A stretch of DNA of 48,732 nucleotides from Arthrobacter sp. H14 (GCF_000520495.1 NZ_KI914644.1:44457-93188), one strand, 5' to 3'; counted from the stretch's first letter, positions 1-11,190 are shown. Numbers and translations: made by a program. Notes: generated from the letters alone by a model not told the origin.

Positions 1-290
1 GCGCCGTGAAGGGCATGAAAGCGGGCAGCGTCGTGATCGACCTCGCGGGCGAGACCGGAGGTAACTGCGAGCTGACGGAACCGGGACAGGTCGTAGTCAA
101 GAACGACGTGACCATCGCATCGCCGCTCAACCTTCCCGCGGAGATGCCCGAACATGCCAGCCAGCTTTATTCGAAGAACGTCACATCGCTTCTCGATCTC
201 CTGGTGAAGGACGGCCGGCTGGACCCGGATTACGACGACGAGATCGTCGCCCAAGCGTGTGTCACCAGGCTGACCCCGACCGAAAGCTGA
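1..290 (+). CDS. pntAA: NAD(P) transhydrogenase alpha subunit part 1, C-terminal fragment
   Basis: This is the last ~95 residues of the NAD(H)-binding subunit of proton-translocating transhydrogenase; the gene begins before the window. The fragment carries the family sequence VVIDLAGETGGNCELTEPG, followed by a segment on loading and unloading of the NAD-binding domain ending near residues DPDYDDEIV. The peripheral subunit passes hydride between NADH and NADP+ together with the membrane part (pntAB) and the NADP-binding subunit (pntB). It stops at 288-290, and pntAB starts 2 nt later, so the three genes form one operon. The split alpha subunit is the usual actinobacterial arrangement. The real start cannot be judged here. 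Confidence 0.93.
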   Translation, partial: AVKGMKAGSVVIDLAGETGGNCELTEPGQVVVKNDVTIASPLNLPAEMPEHASQLYSKNVTSLLDLLVKDGRLDPDYDDEIVAQACVTRLTPTES

Positions 291-292
291 TC

Positions 293-609
293 ATGGACTT
301 CTTCCTTGCCAATCTGGCCATTCTGGTGCTGTCGGGATTCGTCGGTTTCGCCGTCATCTCGAAAGTACCCAACACGCTGCATACACCGCTGATGTCGGGG
401 ACCAACGCGATTCACGGCATTGTGCTGCTGGGGGCCCTGATCATACTTGGGACGGTGGACGATCCCGGCTTCCTGATGCAGGCCATCTGCTTCGTCGCCA
501 TCGTTTTCGGGACCGTGAACGTGGTCGGTGGATTCGTTGTGACTGACCGGATGCTGTCCATGTTCAAGGCGAAGACGCCGGCCCGTTCGACCAAGGCGGA
601 GGATCATTG

Positions 610-610
<1 letters not shown>
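293..610 (+). CDS. pntAB: NAD(P) transhydrogenase alpha subunit part 2 (membrane)
   Basis: A 105-residue membrane protein forming the alpha-derived part of the proton channel (domain II) of transhydrogenase. It has three hydrophobic stretches, roughly residues 3-22, 38-58 and 62-82, and a short basic C-terminal tail. The conserved stretch SKVPNTLHTPLMSGTNAIHG is characteristic of the family. The start was set at ATG 293, just after the pntAA stop; the frame is open upstream to about 257, but those residues overlap pntAA and do not resemble the family. Its TGA at 608-610 shares one base with the pntB ATG, which implies coupled translation. Confidence 0.93.
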
Positions 611-2025
<1,415 letters not shown>

Positions 2026-2098
2026 TTCAGAGCGGAGCCCGGGTGTGGAACCTGAACTCTGACCCATCCGGTCTGCCGCTGACGACGAATAACTAGTA

Positions 2099-2113
2099 GA
2101 TTAACCGTTAATC
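2099..2113. promoter_or_regulatory. Inverted repeat upstream of the lipoprotein gene
   Basis: GATTAAC, one base, GTTAATC is a perfect 7-bp inverted repeat ending 18 nt before the ATG at 2132. The position suits an operator overlapping the promoter or 5' leader. No regulator gene is adjacent, so the role is inferred. Confidence 0.35.
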
Positions 2114-2131
2114 GTCTGAGTGGAGTATGGA

Positions 2132-2824
2132 ATGAAACATAAGAGTTGGCTGGGCGCCGTCGCCATAGCGTCGGTATTGCTGTCCGGTTGCGCAGCTTCC
2201 ACCTCGGCTTCGCCTGAAGATTCCGCCGCGCCGTCCTCCGCCGCGGCACCTTCCTCCACGTCCGGGTCTCATGGTGGAGAATCCCACACGATGGCCGATG
2301 GAACGGAAATGTCCGGGGCCGAACATGGGGCCGCCGGCCACGGAACCGAGGAGTCCGCCAAGAAGTCTGCCGAGCAGACTGCCCGCGAGCCATCGGACGC
2401 TGCACGGATGGTGTGTAATGGCCAAGTGGTAAAGAGCATCACCAGCTTCTTCGACCTGGAGGAAGCACCCGTGCCGTCGTCGACATGGGATCAGCCGACG
2501 TTCACCTGTACCTATGACCTCGAAAGCGGACCCCTGGTGCTGACGGTGCACGATGCCACCGACGCCGAAAAGGGCAAGGCCTACTACGAATCGCTGAGGA
2601 AGAGCCTGGGGAGCCCCGAGGAATTCAAGGGAATGCTCGGCTTGGGCAGGCCCGGCTTCGCCACCGGAGATGGCAAGGTTGCCTTCATCACCGACGGCAA
2701 GACGCTCGAGGTCGACGCCACTGGGCTGAGCGGCAAGATGGGCGTGGCGGGCACGTCGACGCCCAGCGATGCGGCCTACGCGGTTGCCTCAGCAGTTCTG
2801 GCCTGCTGGATTGACCACACATAA
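2132..2824 (+). CDS. Secreted lipoprotein with His/Met-rich linker, unknown function
   Basis: A 230-residue lipoprotein not assigned to a named family. Residues 1-20 are a type II signal peptide with the lipobox LLSGC (lipidated Cys20). A Ser/Ala-rich stretch follows, then a segment around residues 45-73 with repeated His and Met (SHTMADGTEMSGAEHG, then AAGHG) that resembles metal-binding tails seen in actinobacterial copper-related proteins. The C-terminal ~130 residues look globular and contain three Cys (MVCNG, FTCTY and one near the C-terminus). ATG 2132 was preferred over GTG 2120 because TGGAG sits 6 nt before it and the signal peptide then begins with a clean MKHK. Metal binding is an inference. 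Confidence 0.75.
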   Translation: MKHKSWLGAVAIASVLLSGCAASTSASPEDSAAPSSAAAPSSTSGSHGGESHTMADGTEMSGAEHGAAGHGTEESAKKSAEQTAREPSDAARMVCNGQVVKSITSFFDLEEAPVPSSTWDQPTFTCTYDLESGPLVLTVHDATDAEKGKAYYESLRKSLGSPEEFKGMLGLGRPGFATGDGKVAFITDGKTLEVDATGLSGKMGVAGTSTPSDAAYAVASAVLACWIDHT

Positions 2825-2854
2825 GCCGCAGGTAGGGCGGAAGGCCACTAGGGT

Positions 2855-4009
2855 CTAGCGGGCCGGGCTTGGCAGCGGACTTCGGCTGGAGTTGAGCTGC
2901 GCCATTACCGCCGTCGCTGCTGCCCGTCCGGCACGGTTCGCTCCCAGGGTTGAGGCCGAAGCGCCATAGCCGGTCAGGAACATCCGCGGATCTTTTACGA
3001 CCTTCACGCCATCGGTCCTGATGCCTCCACCGGGCTCGCGCAGGTGCAGCGGTGCGAGGTGGTCGAGCGACGGCCGGAAACCGGTTGCCCACAGAATGGC
3101 GTCGGCCTTCACTTCCGTGCCGTCGTCGAACACCACCGAATCCTCCGTGATCGAGGTGAACATGCGGCGGGCGACGAGGACGCCGTCGTCAATTCCCTTT
3201 TGATATTCCGGAGTCAGCGGCAGGCCGGTTGTGGCGACCACGCTCAATGGCGGCAACCCGGCAGAGGTGCGCTCGCGGACGCGCCGTTCGATGTCGCGGC
3301 CCCACTCGGCGTCGAAGGGGCGGTCGGTGAATTCCGGCGGGCGGCGGGTGACCCACGTTGTGGTCGCGACCTTCGACAGTTGCAGCAGGAACTGGACAGC
3401 GGACGTGCCGGCCCCGACCACGACGACGTGCTGGTCGCGGAATTCGTCGGCGGAACAGAAATCATGGGTGTGGAGCTGGCGTCCCTGGAAGCGGTCGCGG
3501 CCTGCATAGTAGGGCCAGTACGGTCGGTCCCAGGCACCGGTGGCGTTGATCAGGGAGCGCGCCTGCCAGGTGCCGGCACTGGTATGGACCGTCAGGGGCG
3601 CATCGGTGGCGCGATCGTTGCCGTCGTCGAACCGGACGCTGGTGCCGTCGTCGCCTCCGCTGGTGGCGTCGAACCCGCCACTGGCGACGTCCGGCTCAAC
3701 CTTGGAGACCGACACCGGCCGGTGCACGGGGAGCCCGAATTCGCGCTCATACTTCTGGTAGTAACGGCAGACGACGGCGGACGCGGGCTCACCCGGATCC
3801 GGTTCGCCGAGAGGCATGCCGGGAAGATCGTGAATGTTGTGTGCGGCGCCGAGGGTCAGGGAGGGCCAGCGGTGCCGCCATGCGCCGCCGGGACCGTTAT
3901 TGGAGTCCAGGACGATGAAGTCCTCTTCCGGTACCAGTCCCAGGCGCTTCAGGTGATAGGCCGCGGACAGACCGGCCTGGCCTGCGCCGATCACGATCGC
4001 CTCCAGCAT
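2855..4009 (-). CDS. FAD/NAD(P)-dependent flavoprotein monooxygenase-like
   Basis: A 384-residue two-dinucleotide-binding flavoprotein resembling the CzcO/flavin monooxygenase group. GAGQAG at residues 8-13 is the FAD-binding loop. GAGTSA at 199-204 is the NAD(P)H-binding loop. ATG motifs occur at 156-158 and in LWATGFRPSL near residue 315. A Gly/Asp/Ser-rich stretch (about residues 109-137) looks like an inserted loop. The strict BVMO fingerprint was not seen, so the substrate is unknown. ATG 4009 is preceded by GAGAGGA. The gene lies 98 nt after the alpha/beta hydrolase gene on the same strand and may be co-transcribed with it. Confidence 0.82.
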   Translation of the reverse strand: MLEAIVIGAGQAGLSAAYHLKRLGLVPEEDFIVLDSNNGPGGAWRHRWPSLTLGAAHNIHDLPGMPLGEPDPGEPASAVVCRYYQKYEREFGLPVHRPVSVSKVEPDVASGGFDATSGGDDGTSVRFDDGNDRATDAPLTVHTSAGTWQARSLINATGAWDRPYWPYYAGRDRFQGRQLHTHDFCSADEFRDQHVVVVGAGTSAVQFLLQLSKVATTTWVTRRPPEFTDRPFDAEWGRDIERRVRERTSAGLPPLSVVATTGLPLTPEYQKGIDDGVLVARRMFTSITEDSVVFDDGTEVKADAILWATGFRPSLDHLAPLHLREPGGGIRTDGVKVVKDPRMFLTGYGASASTLGANRAGRAAATAVMAQLNSSRSPLPSPAR

Positions 4010-4107
4010 GTTTTCCTCTCCACGGTGCGTTCACCTGTAGAGCGGTGGGCCGTGCGGCCTTATTCCCGCCCTGCCCGTACGAACATATGGCACGCAGCAG
4101 CTGAATT

Positions 4108-4851
4108 TCAGGGTGTGATCAGGGCGTGAATCCGCTCGGCGCAAGACTGTGGCGCTTCCCAATGCACCATATGGCCGGCTTCCGGAACCACGGCGAGGTC
4201 CGTTCCGGCATGGGCGTTGACGTATCCCTGCACCTCGGCCAGCGGACGCGTCTTGTCTTCAGCGCCGACGATGACCTGCACCGGTGCCATGAGCTGGGCG
4301 GGGACATCCGGTTCCACCCCGTCGAGTGCCGCGAGCAGGCTGGCGTCGAGCACGTCCCGGCGGATCCCGAAGGGCGCATGTGTCATCGCGGCGTCTTCCG
4401 GCGGAGAGTTTCCGTACCAGGCGTTGAGGCAAAACTGGATCGCATCCTCGCGGATTGGACCGTTCAGGAACAGGCCGGTGAGCAGTTCACGGGATGCGGA
4501 CGACGGCGCCGTGGGCACCATCCCGAGCAGCGTCACCGAAGCGACGAGTTCCGGATGCCGGGCGGCGATGGTGGCCGCTATGCTTCCGCCGAGGGAGTGG
4601 CCGACCAAATGAACGGGCGCTTGCCGGCGGGTAGCGAATTCCGCGGCGAGAAGCTCAGCCACCGTCCCTACGCCCCATTCGAATCCGTCCGGCAGCGCCG
4701 CTGCCCCGTAACCCGGAAGTGGAGGAGCGACGGCGGAGTGCCCCAGCTGCTCAAGTCCGCGCTGCAGCGGTGTCCAGTAACCCGCCGGACAGGCCCAGCC
4801 GTGAAGGAGAACCACATCAGCTGCCGGGTCGCCGTCGTCGTCATTGTGCAT
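4108..4851 (-). CDS. Alpha/beta hydrolase, BioH-like
   Basis: A 247-residue alpha/beta-fold hydrolase. The oxyanion-hole strand VVLLHGWACP is near residue 20. GHSLGG near residue 88 gives the nucleophile Ser. Asp in GAEDKTRP and His in AGHMVHWE complete the catalytic triad. The short N-terminus and HGW motif resemble pimeloyl-ACP methyl ester carboxylesterase (BioH) and similar esterases, but no biotin gene is nearby and the substrate cannot be assigned. ATG 4851 is preceded by AAGGAG at a good distance. It is transcribed away from the AEC transporter gene, with about 220 nt of shared upstream DNA. Confidence 0.85.
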   Translation of the reverse strand: MHNDDDGDPAADVVLLHGWACPAGYWTPLQRGLEQLGHSAVAPPLPGYGAAALPDGFEWGVGTVAELLAAEFATRRQAPVHLVGHSLGGSIAATIAARHPELVASVTLLGMVPTAPSSASRELLTGLFLNGPIREDAIQFCLNAWYGNSPPEDAAMTHAPFGIRRDVLDASLLAALDGVEPDVPAQLMAPVQVIVGAEDKTRPLAEVQGYVNAHAGTDLAVVPEAGHMVHWEAPQSCAERIHALITP

Positions 4852-5069
4852 TGTCTGCTCACTCCTTCGTATTCGGTTGGGCCGCCATCACTTTAGGCAG
4901 GTTACGCCTTACCGGCAACACGCCACCGCGGATTTGAGTCGAGCGGCGTCTTAATCGATCCGCCGGATGGGTGCTGGGGGTTCGACGGCGGTAATATCGC
5001 CACGGTGACGTGTCGGCGGAACACCGCGGCCACTGCGTGGCTAACGGTAATAAATAGCGGGAGGTGATC

Positions 5070-5996
5070 GTGGCAGGAGTGCTCGAAGGCTTCGCCGTTA
5101 TCGTTCTCGTGGTCGCCGTCGGCTTCGTTCTTGGCCGGTTCAACGTGCTCGGAACAGATGCGCAGCAGGTAATCTCGCGGCTGGTGTTTTCAGCCGGTAC
5201 GCCCGCCCTGCTTTTCGTCACTCTGACTGAGGCGGATCTCAATTCCGTCATCTCTCCGGGGTTGGCCGTGACGGCACTTTCGACCACCGCGATCGCATTG
5301 CTCTACGCCGGCATCGCGCGTTTCGCCTTGAAGCGCAGCACCGGTGAAACGGTGATCGGCGCGCTCGCCGCCTCGTACGTCAACGCTGGAAACCTCGGCA
5401 TCCCCATCACCGTTTTCGTCCTGGGTGACGCCGCCTACGTGGCGCCCGTGATGCTGTTCCAGGTCGTGGTGATGGCGCCCGTTGCCTATGCGATTCTCGA
5501 CCTCGACGCGCAAAAGGTCTCCGGTCCGGTGTGGAAGCGCGTTGTCCGCCCGCTGCACAACCCGATCACGATCGGCAGCGGTCTGGGCATGCTCGTGTCC
5601 GGAACGGGAATGACGATCCCGGACCTCATCTACCAACCGATCGAGCTGGTGGCCGGCATGGCGGTGCCTGGAGCGTTGATCGCCTTCGGCCTGTCGCTGT
5701 CGTCGGGATGGCGGATGACCTCGCCGCCGCCACGGCTGGACCTCACGCTGATTTCGGTGCTGAAGCTCGTCATCCACCCCGCGCTGACGTTTGTGCTTGC
5801 CTACTTCGTGTTCCAGCTGTCGGGAATCCTGCTGCTTGCCGTCACCTTATTCGCGGCGCTGCCCACTGCCCAGAACGTTCTGATTGCGGCAATCCGGTAC
5901 AACCGCGGTCCCGGTCTTGCTCGTCAGGCGGCGCTAATCACGACGGCGTCGTCCATCCTGCCGATGGTGCTGATCGTTACGCTGATTCCGGGCTGA
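5070..5996 (+). CDS. AEC-family auxin efflux carrier-like permease
   Basis: A 308-residue integral membrane protein of the AEC (auxin efflux carrier) family, with about ten hydrophobic helices in two five-helix bundles. The N-terminal half contains GYVNAGNLGIP-type residues (YVNAGNLGIP near residue 108), a hallmark of the family. The second half ends in LPTAQNVLIAAIRYN. Such carriers export small organic acids or related anions; the substrate is unknown. GTG 5070 was chosen because GGGAGG ends 5-6 nt before it; an in-frame GTG at 5064 lies inside that ribosome-binding site. The 3' end overlaps the convergent lactonase gene by 20 bp. Confidence 0.88.
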   Translation: MAGVLEGFAVIVLVVAVGFVLGRFNVLGTDAQQVISRLVFSAGTPALLFVTLTEADLNSVISPGLAVTALSTTAIALLYAGIARFALKRSTGETVIGALAASYVNAGNLGIPITVFVLGDAAYVAPVMLFQVVVMAPVAYAILDLDAQKVSGPVWKRVVRPLHNPITIGSGLGMLVSGTGMTIPDLIYQPIELVAGMAVPGALIAFGLSLSSGWRMTSPPPRLDLTLISVLKLVIHPALTFVLAYFVFQLSGILLLAVTLFAALPTAQNVLIAAIRYNRGPGLARQAALITTASSILPMVLIVTLIPG

Positions 5997-7047
5997 ATTC
6001 TATGCAGCGCGGGCCGGCAGCACACTCGTAGCTGTCCAGGAACGCCAGTGCCCCGGTGGACTGGTCGATCTGATAGACGGACAACCGGCTGGACACTTCG
6101 CCGCACGTCAGCAGGTATTGGCCATCCGGGGTGATATTCATGCCGCGTGGCTGGGTTTCGGTGGGGAACGAGTCCAGGTAGCTGAGCTGGCCGCTGCCGC
6201 CGTCGACCGCGAATGCCGTGATGGTGCTGCTGGACCGTTCCGTGGTGTAGAGGAACCGGTTATCCGGTGTCAGCCGCAGTTCCGCACACCAGATTGCGTC
6301 CGGACCGGGTTTGGGAACGGATCCGTCGCGGACCCGTCCGCGGATGAGCTGCAGGTGTTCGGGGACGGAGGAAACGGACTGGATTTCCGTGAGCGAGCCG
6401 GTGCCGGCGTCGCGTTCGAAAACAGTGACGGTCCCGGCCATCTCGTGCAGCACATAGACGTGGATTCCGGAGCTGGAGAAGCGCAGGTGCCGGGGGCCGC
6501 TGCCCGGCTGGGAGGCCGCCGTGCCGCCGTCGTCCAGCTTTCCTGTTGTGGCATCGAAGCTCCACCAAGCGGTCAGATCGTCGCCGAGGGCTGTCGCATA
6601 CACGTACTTGTTGTCGGGCGAGGGGAGCACGGTGTGGGCATGCCGGCCGGGAATGACCTTGCCAGTCCGCGCGCCGGTGGCCACGCCATCGTCGATGCTG
6701 CTGACCGTCACGACGTCATCATTATAGGAAGCCGCGAGCAGATGTGTGCCGTTGCGGTCGGGGGCCAGGTACGCCATCGACGCGGCCAAGGGCGCCGTAC
6801 CTGCCTGGTGGAGTCTGGAACCTGCGGCTGAGCCTGAACCTGAAGCCTGAAGGGAGACCACGCTCGGCGGATCCGAACGGACGGCGGCGTACAGCATGCT
6901 TCCGTCCGGGGCGGTCGCCAGCCACTGGACCTCGTTCCCGGCCTGGAACCGGCCATGGCCTGACAGCACCCCTTTGTCGAGGTCGAGCTCAAACGTATCG
7001 ATCGATTTCCCCGCGGCACAGCCAACATAGACGGCGACAGAACTCAC
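5977..7047 (-). CDS. Beta-propeller lactonase family protein
   Basis: A 356-residue protein of the seven-bladed 6-phosphogluconolactonase (Pgl)/YbhE family. Each blade shows a repeated pattern such as YVYATALGDD, FLYTTERSSSTITAFAVD and YLLTCGEVSSRLSVYQID. The late GPRHLRFS and LRLTPDNRFLYTTER stretches are typical. Proteins of this family hydrolyse 6-phosphogluconolactone or act as less defined cytoplasmic propellers; no signal peptide is present. The GTG start at 7047 is preceded by GGGAGG with 5 nt spacing; the frame continues upstream, but those residues look like read-through of non-coding DNA. It overlaps the convergent AEC gene by 20 bp. Confidence 0.85.
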   Translation of the reverse strand: MSSVAVYVGCAAGKSIDTFELDLDKGVLSGHGRFQAGNEVQWLATAPDGSMLYAAVRSDPPSVVSLQASGSGSAAGSRLHQAGTAPLAASMAYLAPDRNGTHLLAASYNDDVVTVSSIDDGVATGARTGKVIPGRHAHTVLPSPDNKYVYATALGDDLTAWWSFDATTGKLDDGGTAASQPGSGPRHLRFSSSGIHVYVLHEMAGTVTVFERDAGTGSLTEIQSVSSVPEHLQLIRGRVRDGSVPKPGPDAIWCAELRLTPDNRFLYTTERSSSTITAFAVDGGSGQLSYLDSFPTETQPRGMNITPDGQYLLTCGEVSSRLSVYQIDQSTGALAFLDSYECAAGPRCIEFSPESA

Positions 7048-7090
7048 ACTTACCTCCCGGATTGGATTCAATGGCCAGCTTAGCTTGGGA

Positions 7091-8011
7091 CTATTCGCCC
7101 TGTGCCGGAATGCCCACGAAGCCGGCACAGTTTTCCTTGAGTGCCGCGACGACGGCCTGCACGCCCGGGCGGCGCTGGTTGGTCCTTCGGACGACGGCGA
7201 TGATCCGACGCCGGGTGGACGGCGCCAAGGGCACGGTGGCAATATCCGGTGCGACGGCGGTGACCGCCAGTTCCGGCAGCACCGTCACGGCGCGCCCGGC
7301 GGCAACAAAGGCGAGCCCGACGTCGGCATTGTGGAACCGGGCAACAACGGAGGGGCGGAATCCGGCTTCCGCGCAGGCGCGCTGCACAAAGGCGCCGAGA
7401 TAGGTTTTCGATTCCTCCAGCAACCAGGGATCATCGGCGAGCTCCTCCATTCGGATCGACCGTGCCTGCGCCCGGGGATGGTCAGGCGGCAGGACGACCA
7501 GCAGCCGGTCCTTCATCAGCAGTCCGCCTACCAGGTTCTCATCGATCAGCGGTTCGTCCGCGAAGGAATCGACGACGGCTACGTCGATATCGCCCACCGC
7601 CAAACGGCGCAGACTCTCGTGCGATTCGCTCTCATCCACCGTGACATTCAGGTCCGGAAACCGTTCGTCGAGCGCGGTGCACGTCCGGGGGAGGAGGGCG
7701 CGCGCCCCGCTGGAAAACGCGGCGCTCCGGATCATGCCCGCAACCTTGGTCCGGCTGGCCTGCAGGTCGGTTTCGGCCGCCTCGATGGAGGCAAGGATGC
7801 CATGGCCGTGGCGCACCAGCAGGGCGCCCTCTTCGGTCAACCGGACCCGGCGGCCATGGCGCTCGAGCAGGCGGACCCCGGCCTCGCGTTCGAGGACGGC
7901 CAGTTGCTGGCTGACGCCGGAGGTGGACAAAAACCGTACTTCAGCCACACGTGTCAGCGTGCCGAGCCGGTCGAACTCGAGCAGCAGGCTGAGGCGTTCG
8001 GGGTCAATCAT
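7091..8011 (-). CDS. LysR-family transcriptional regulator
   Basis: A 306-residue LysR regulator. The N-terminal winged helix-turn-helix (about residues 3-60) contains LSLLLEFDRLGTLTRVAE and STSGVSQQLAVLEREAG, followed by the effector-binding domain of two alpha/beta lobes. ATG 8011 is chosen because GAAGGA lies 7 nt upstream and MIDPERL is a standard LysR N-terminus; a TTG at 8047 is possible but adds atypical residues. It is divergent from the SHMT-like gene at 8149, so that gene is its most likely target. The effector is unknown. Confidence 0.92.
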   Translation of the reverse strand: MIDPERLSLLLEFDRLGTLTRVAEVRFLSTSGVSQQLAVLEREAGVRLLERHGRRVRLTEEGALLVRHGHGILASIEAAETDLQASRTKVAGMIRSAAFSSGARALLPRTCTALDERFPDLNVTVDESESHESLRRLAVGDIDVAVVDSFADEPLIDENLVGGLLMKDRLLVVLPPDHPRAQARSIRMEELADDPWLLEESKTYLGAFVQRACAEAGFRPSVVARFHNADVGLAFVAAGRAVTVLPELAVTAVAPDIATVPLAPSTRRRIIAVVRRTNQRRPGVQAVVAALKENCAGFVGIPAQGE

Positions 8012-8030
8012 CCGCAGATCCTTCACAAGC

Positions 8031-8047
8031 TTGCCAAAAATTGTCAA
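8031..8047. promoter_or_regulatory. Direct repeat in the LysR/SHMT-like divergent region
   Basis: TTGCCAA and TTGTCAA are repeated 10 bp apart, one helical turn, 20 nt upstream of the LysR ATG in the 137-nt divergent region. A regulator binding site is a reasonable but weakly supported reading. Confidence 0.25.
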
Positions 8048-8148
8048 TAGACGGTGGAAGGTTTCCGCCTGAGACTGAGTATAGAACCAGTGCGTGCTGA
8101 TTCCAGCGTCTCTGCTCGTGCCGCCGTCGTTCCTTCAAAGGAGTCTTC

Positions 8149-9444
8149 GTGTTCCCTGCGCTGTCACCCCGGTCCTGGGTCCCCGCACCAAGCGAGGATC
8201 TCGTGCGCCGTGTCTCGGAAGCCACCGCGGCGGACAGTCCAGCCGGCATCCTCGGCGAGCTGGACCGGCTGGTCGAGCAAAACCGCACGATTCACGACGT
8301 CGACGCGGTCAATCTGAACCCTGCCACCAACGCGATGAATCCGAGGGCGGAGGCGATGCTCTCGGCACAGCTTGGCCGGCCCTCGCTCGGGTACCCTGGC
8401 GACAAGTACGAGATGGGCCTGGAGGCCATCGAACGAATCGAGATCATTGCCGCCGAACTCGCCGCAGAGGTCTTCTCCGCCCGGCACGCCGAAGTCCGGG
8501 TCGGCTCCGGTGCGCTGGCGAATCTCTACGCCTTCATGGCGACCTGCAAACCCGGAGACACGATTATCGCCCCGCCGGCCGATATCGGCGGACACGTCAC
8601 CCACCATGCACCCGGTGCGGCCGGGATGTACGGGATCAACACCGTTCCCGCCCTCCGGACCCTGGCGCACGAAGTCCGGCCGAAACTGATTACCGTTGGC
8701 GGCAGCCTGAACCTGTTCCCCCACCCGATCTCCGCCATCCGCGGGATCGCCGACGAGGTCGGTGCGTACGTCCTCTTTGACGCTGCGCACCTGTGCGGGA
8801 TGATCGCCGGAAAGGCGTGGCCGCAACCCCTCGCTGAGGGCGCACATCTAATGACCATGAGCACTTACAAGAGCCTCGGCGGTCCACCCAGTGGGCTGGC
8901 CGTTACTGACGACGACGAGCTCGCGCAACGGCTGGATGTCATCGCCTTTCCCGGACTGACCGCAAATTTCGACGCCGGCAAGACCGCTGCGCTCGCCGTC
9001 ACCATGGTCGATTGGAAAGTTGCCGGAGCGGACTACGCCCGGGCCATGATCGATACTGCCCAAGCCCTTGCGGCTGAACTGGCCGACCGGAGCGTGGAGA
9101 TCTTCGCAGCAGGGCGGGGCGGGACGACATCCCACCAGTTCGGAATACCGGCTGCCTCATACGGGGGCGGACAGCAGGTAGCGCACCGGCTCCGGAAGGC
9201 CAACCTGCTGGCCTGCGGCATTGGGTTGCCCGCGCCGCTGGTTGAGGGGGACATGAACGGTCTGCGCATCGGCACGCCGGAAATCGTCCGGCGCGGCATG
9301 CGCCCAGCGGATATGCCGGAGCTGGCAGGCTTTATCGCCCGTGGCCTGGATCCAGGTACCGATCCGGAGCAGGTCGCCCCCGAAGTCTCTGCCTGGCGCA
9401 AACAGTTCGACAGCATCCACTTCACCGCCGACAACCCGAACTGA
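8149..9444 (+). CDS. Serine hydroxymethyltransferase-like PLP enzyme
   Basis: A 431-residue fold-type I PLP enzyme of the SHMT family. The PLP-binding Lys is predicted at 241 in STYKSLGGPPSG, and Asp211 in LFDAAH would pair with the PLP pyridine nitrogen. LGRPSLGYPGDKYEMG matches the substrate-site segment that in housekeeping SHMT reads as a YAEGYPGxRYYGG-like stretch. The divergence from the housekeeping THKTLRGPRGG lysine motif suggests a paralogue acting on another beta-hydroxy or alpha-methyl amino acid. The GTG at 8149 is preceded by AAAGGAG at 6 nt. It is divergent from a LysR gene, its likely regulator. The 3' end is 4 nt from the convergent flavin reductase gene. Confidence 0.85.
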   Translation: MFPALSPRSWVPAPSEDLVRRVSEATAADSPAGILGELDRLVEQNRTIHDVDAVNLNPATNAMNPRAEAMLSAQLGRPSLGYPGDKYEMGLEAIERIEIIAAELAAEVFSARHAEVRVGSGALANLYAFMATCKPGDTIIAPPADIGGHVTHHAPGAAGMYGINTVPALRTLAHEVRPKLITVGGSLNLFPHPISAIRGIADEVGAYVLFDAAHLCGMIAGKAWPQPLAEGAHLMTMSTYKSLGGPPSGLAVTDDDELAQRLDVIAFPGLTANFDAGKTAALAVTMVDWKVAGADYARAMIDTAQALAAELADRSVEIFAAGRGGTTSHQFGIPAASYGGGQQVAHRLRKANLLACGIGLPAPLVEGDMNGLRIGTPEIVRRGMRPADMPELAGFIARGLDPGTDPEQVAPEVSAWRKQFDSIHFTADNPN

Positions 9445-9448
9445 CCGG

Positions 9449-10063
9449 CTACCGTTCGTAGTGCCCCGGCCAGTCGGCGGCGCGGATCCGTTTGATCTCG
9501 CGGATATGGCCGGCGGTGCCCCACTGGTCTTTGCCCAGGCGGGAAAGCGGCTGCAGTAAGTCGACTCTGGGATGCTGGCCATCCAGCACATCGGTAGCGA
9601 TTGCCGCGTGCAGGACCTCGCCGAAAACCACGGTGCAGTCACCGATCGGGAGCGTCCTATACAGTCGGCATTCGAGTGCAACGGGAGACTCTTTCACCCG
9701 CGGAGCCGCAACAGTCAGGGCCGGCTCCCGGGTGAGACCGACGGCGTCGAACTCACTGACATCAGCGGGGAAATTGGTGCCGGTGGCATTGACCTGTTCG
9801 AAGAGGTTTTCCGGCGTTAGGTTGACCACAAAATCCTTCGTGGCCTCAATGTTCCGCAACGAATCCTTCTCGCCGACTGAGGTGAATTGGATGATCGGCG
9901 GGTTGACGGAAGCGACGGTATAGAACGAATGCGGTGCGAGATTGTCCACGCCCGCTTCAGAGGTTGAGGAAACCCATGCGATCGGACGAGGCACCACCAC
10001 CGAGTTCAGCAGGGCATAGAATTCGCGGGCGGAAAGATCTTCGCGGCGGAAATCGGTTCGCAT
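9449..10063 (-). CDS. Flavin reductase-like FMN-binding split-barrel protein
   Basis: A 204-residue protein of the flavin reductase-like (DIM6/NTAB) family. NSVVVPRPIAWVSS near residue 20, NLAPHSFYTVASVNPP and KDSLRNIEATKDFVVNL are the FMN-binding signature stretches. Members use NAD(P)H to reduce FMN or carry FMN as a small oxidoreductase. No monooxygenase partner is adjacent, so its role in the cell is open. ATG 10063 follows GAGG very closely, giving a weak ribosome-binding site. It is the next gene downstream of the Rpf gene but is separated from it by a strong hairpin. Confidence 0.88.
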   Translation of the reverse strand: MRTDFRREDLSAREFYALLNSVVVPRPIAWVSSTSEAGVDNLAPHSFYTVASVNPPIIQFTSVGEKDSLRNIEATKDFVVNLTPENLFEQVNATGTNFPADVSEFDAVGLTREPALTVAAPRVKESPVALECRLYRTLPIGDCTVVFGEVLHAAIATDVLDGQHPRVDLLQPLSRLGKDQWGTAGHIREIKRIRAADWPGHYER

Positions 10064-10117
10064 GCCTCAATTCCAGCACACGGGAGCGTTTCCCCGGGGA
10101 GGTAGCGGGCGTTAAAC

Positions 10118-10166
10118 ACGAATGCGCTCCGTGCCGGCGAAGATTGCCGGCACGGAGCGCATTCGT
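10118..10166 (-). terminator. Rho-independent terminator after the Rpf-LysM gene
   Basis: Two perfectly complementary 21-nt arms (10118-10138 and 10146-10166) with a 7-nt loop form a very stable GC-rich hairpin 14 nt past the stop codon. On the minus strand the stem is followed by GTTT, a short U run. It should end transcription before the flavin reductase gene. Confidence 0.8.
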
Positions 10167-10180
10167 ACGCTGCGGAGGTG

Positions 10181-11190
<1,010 letters not shown>

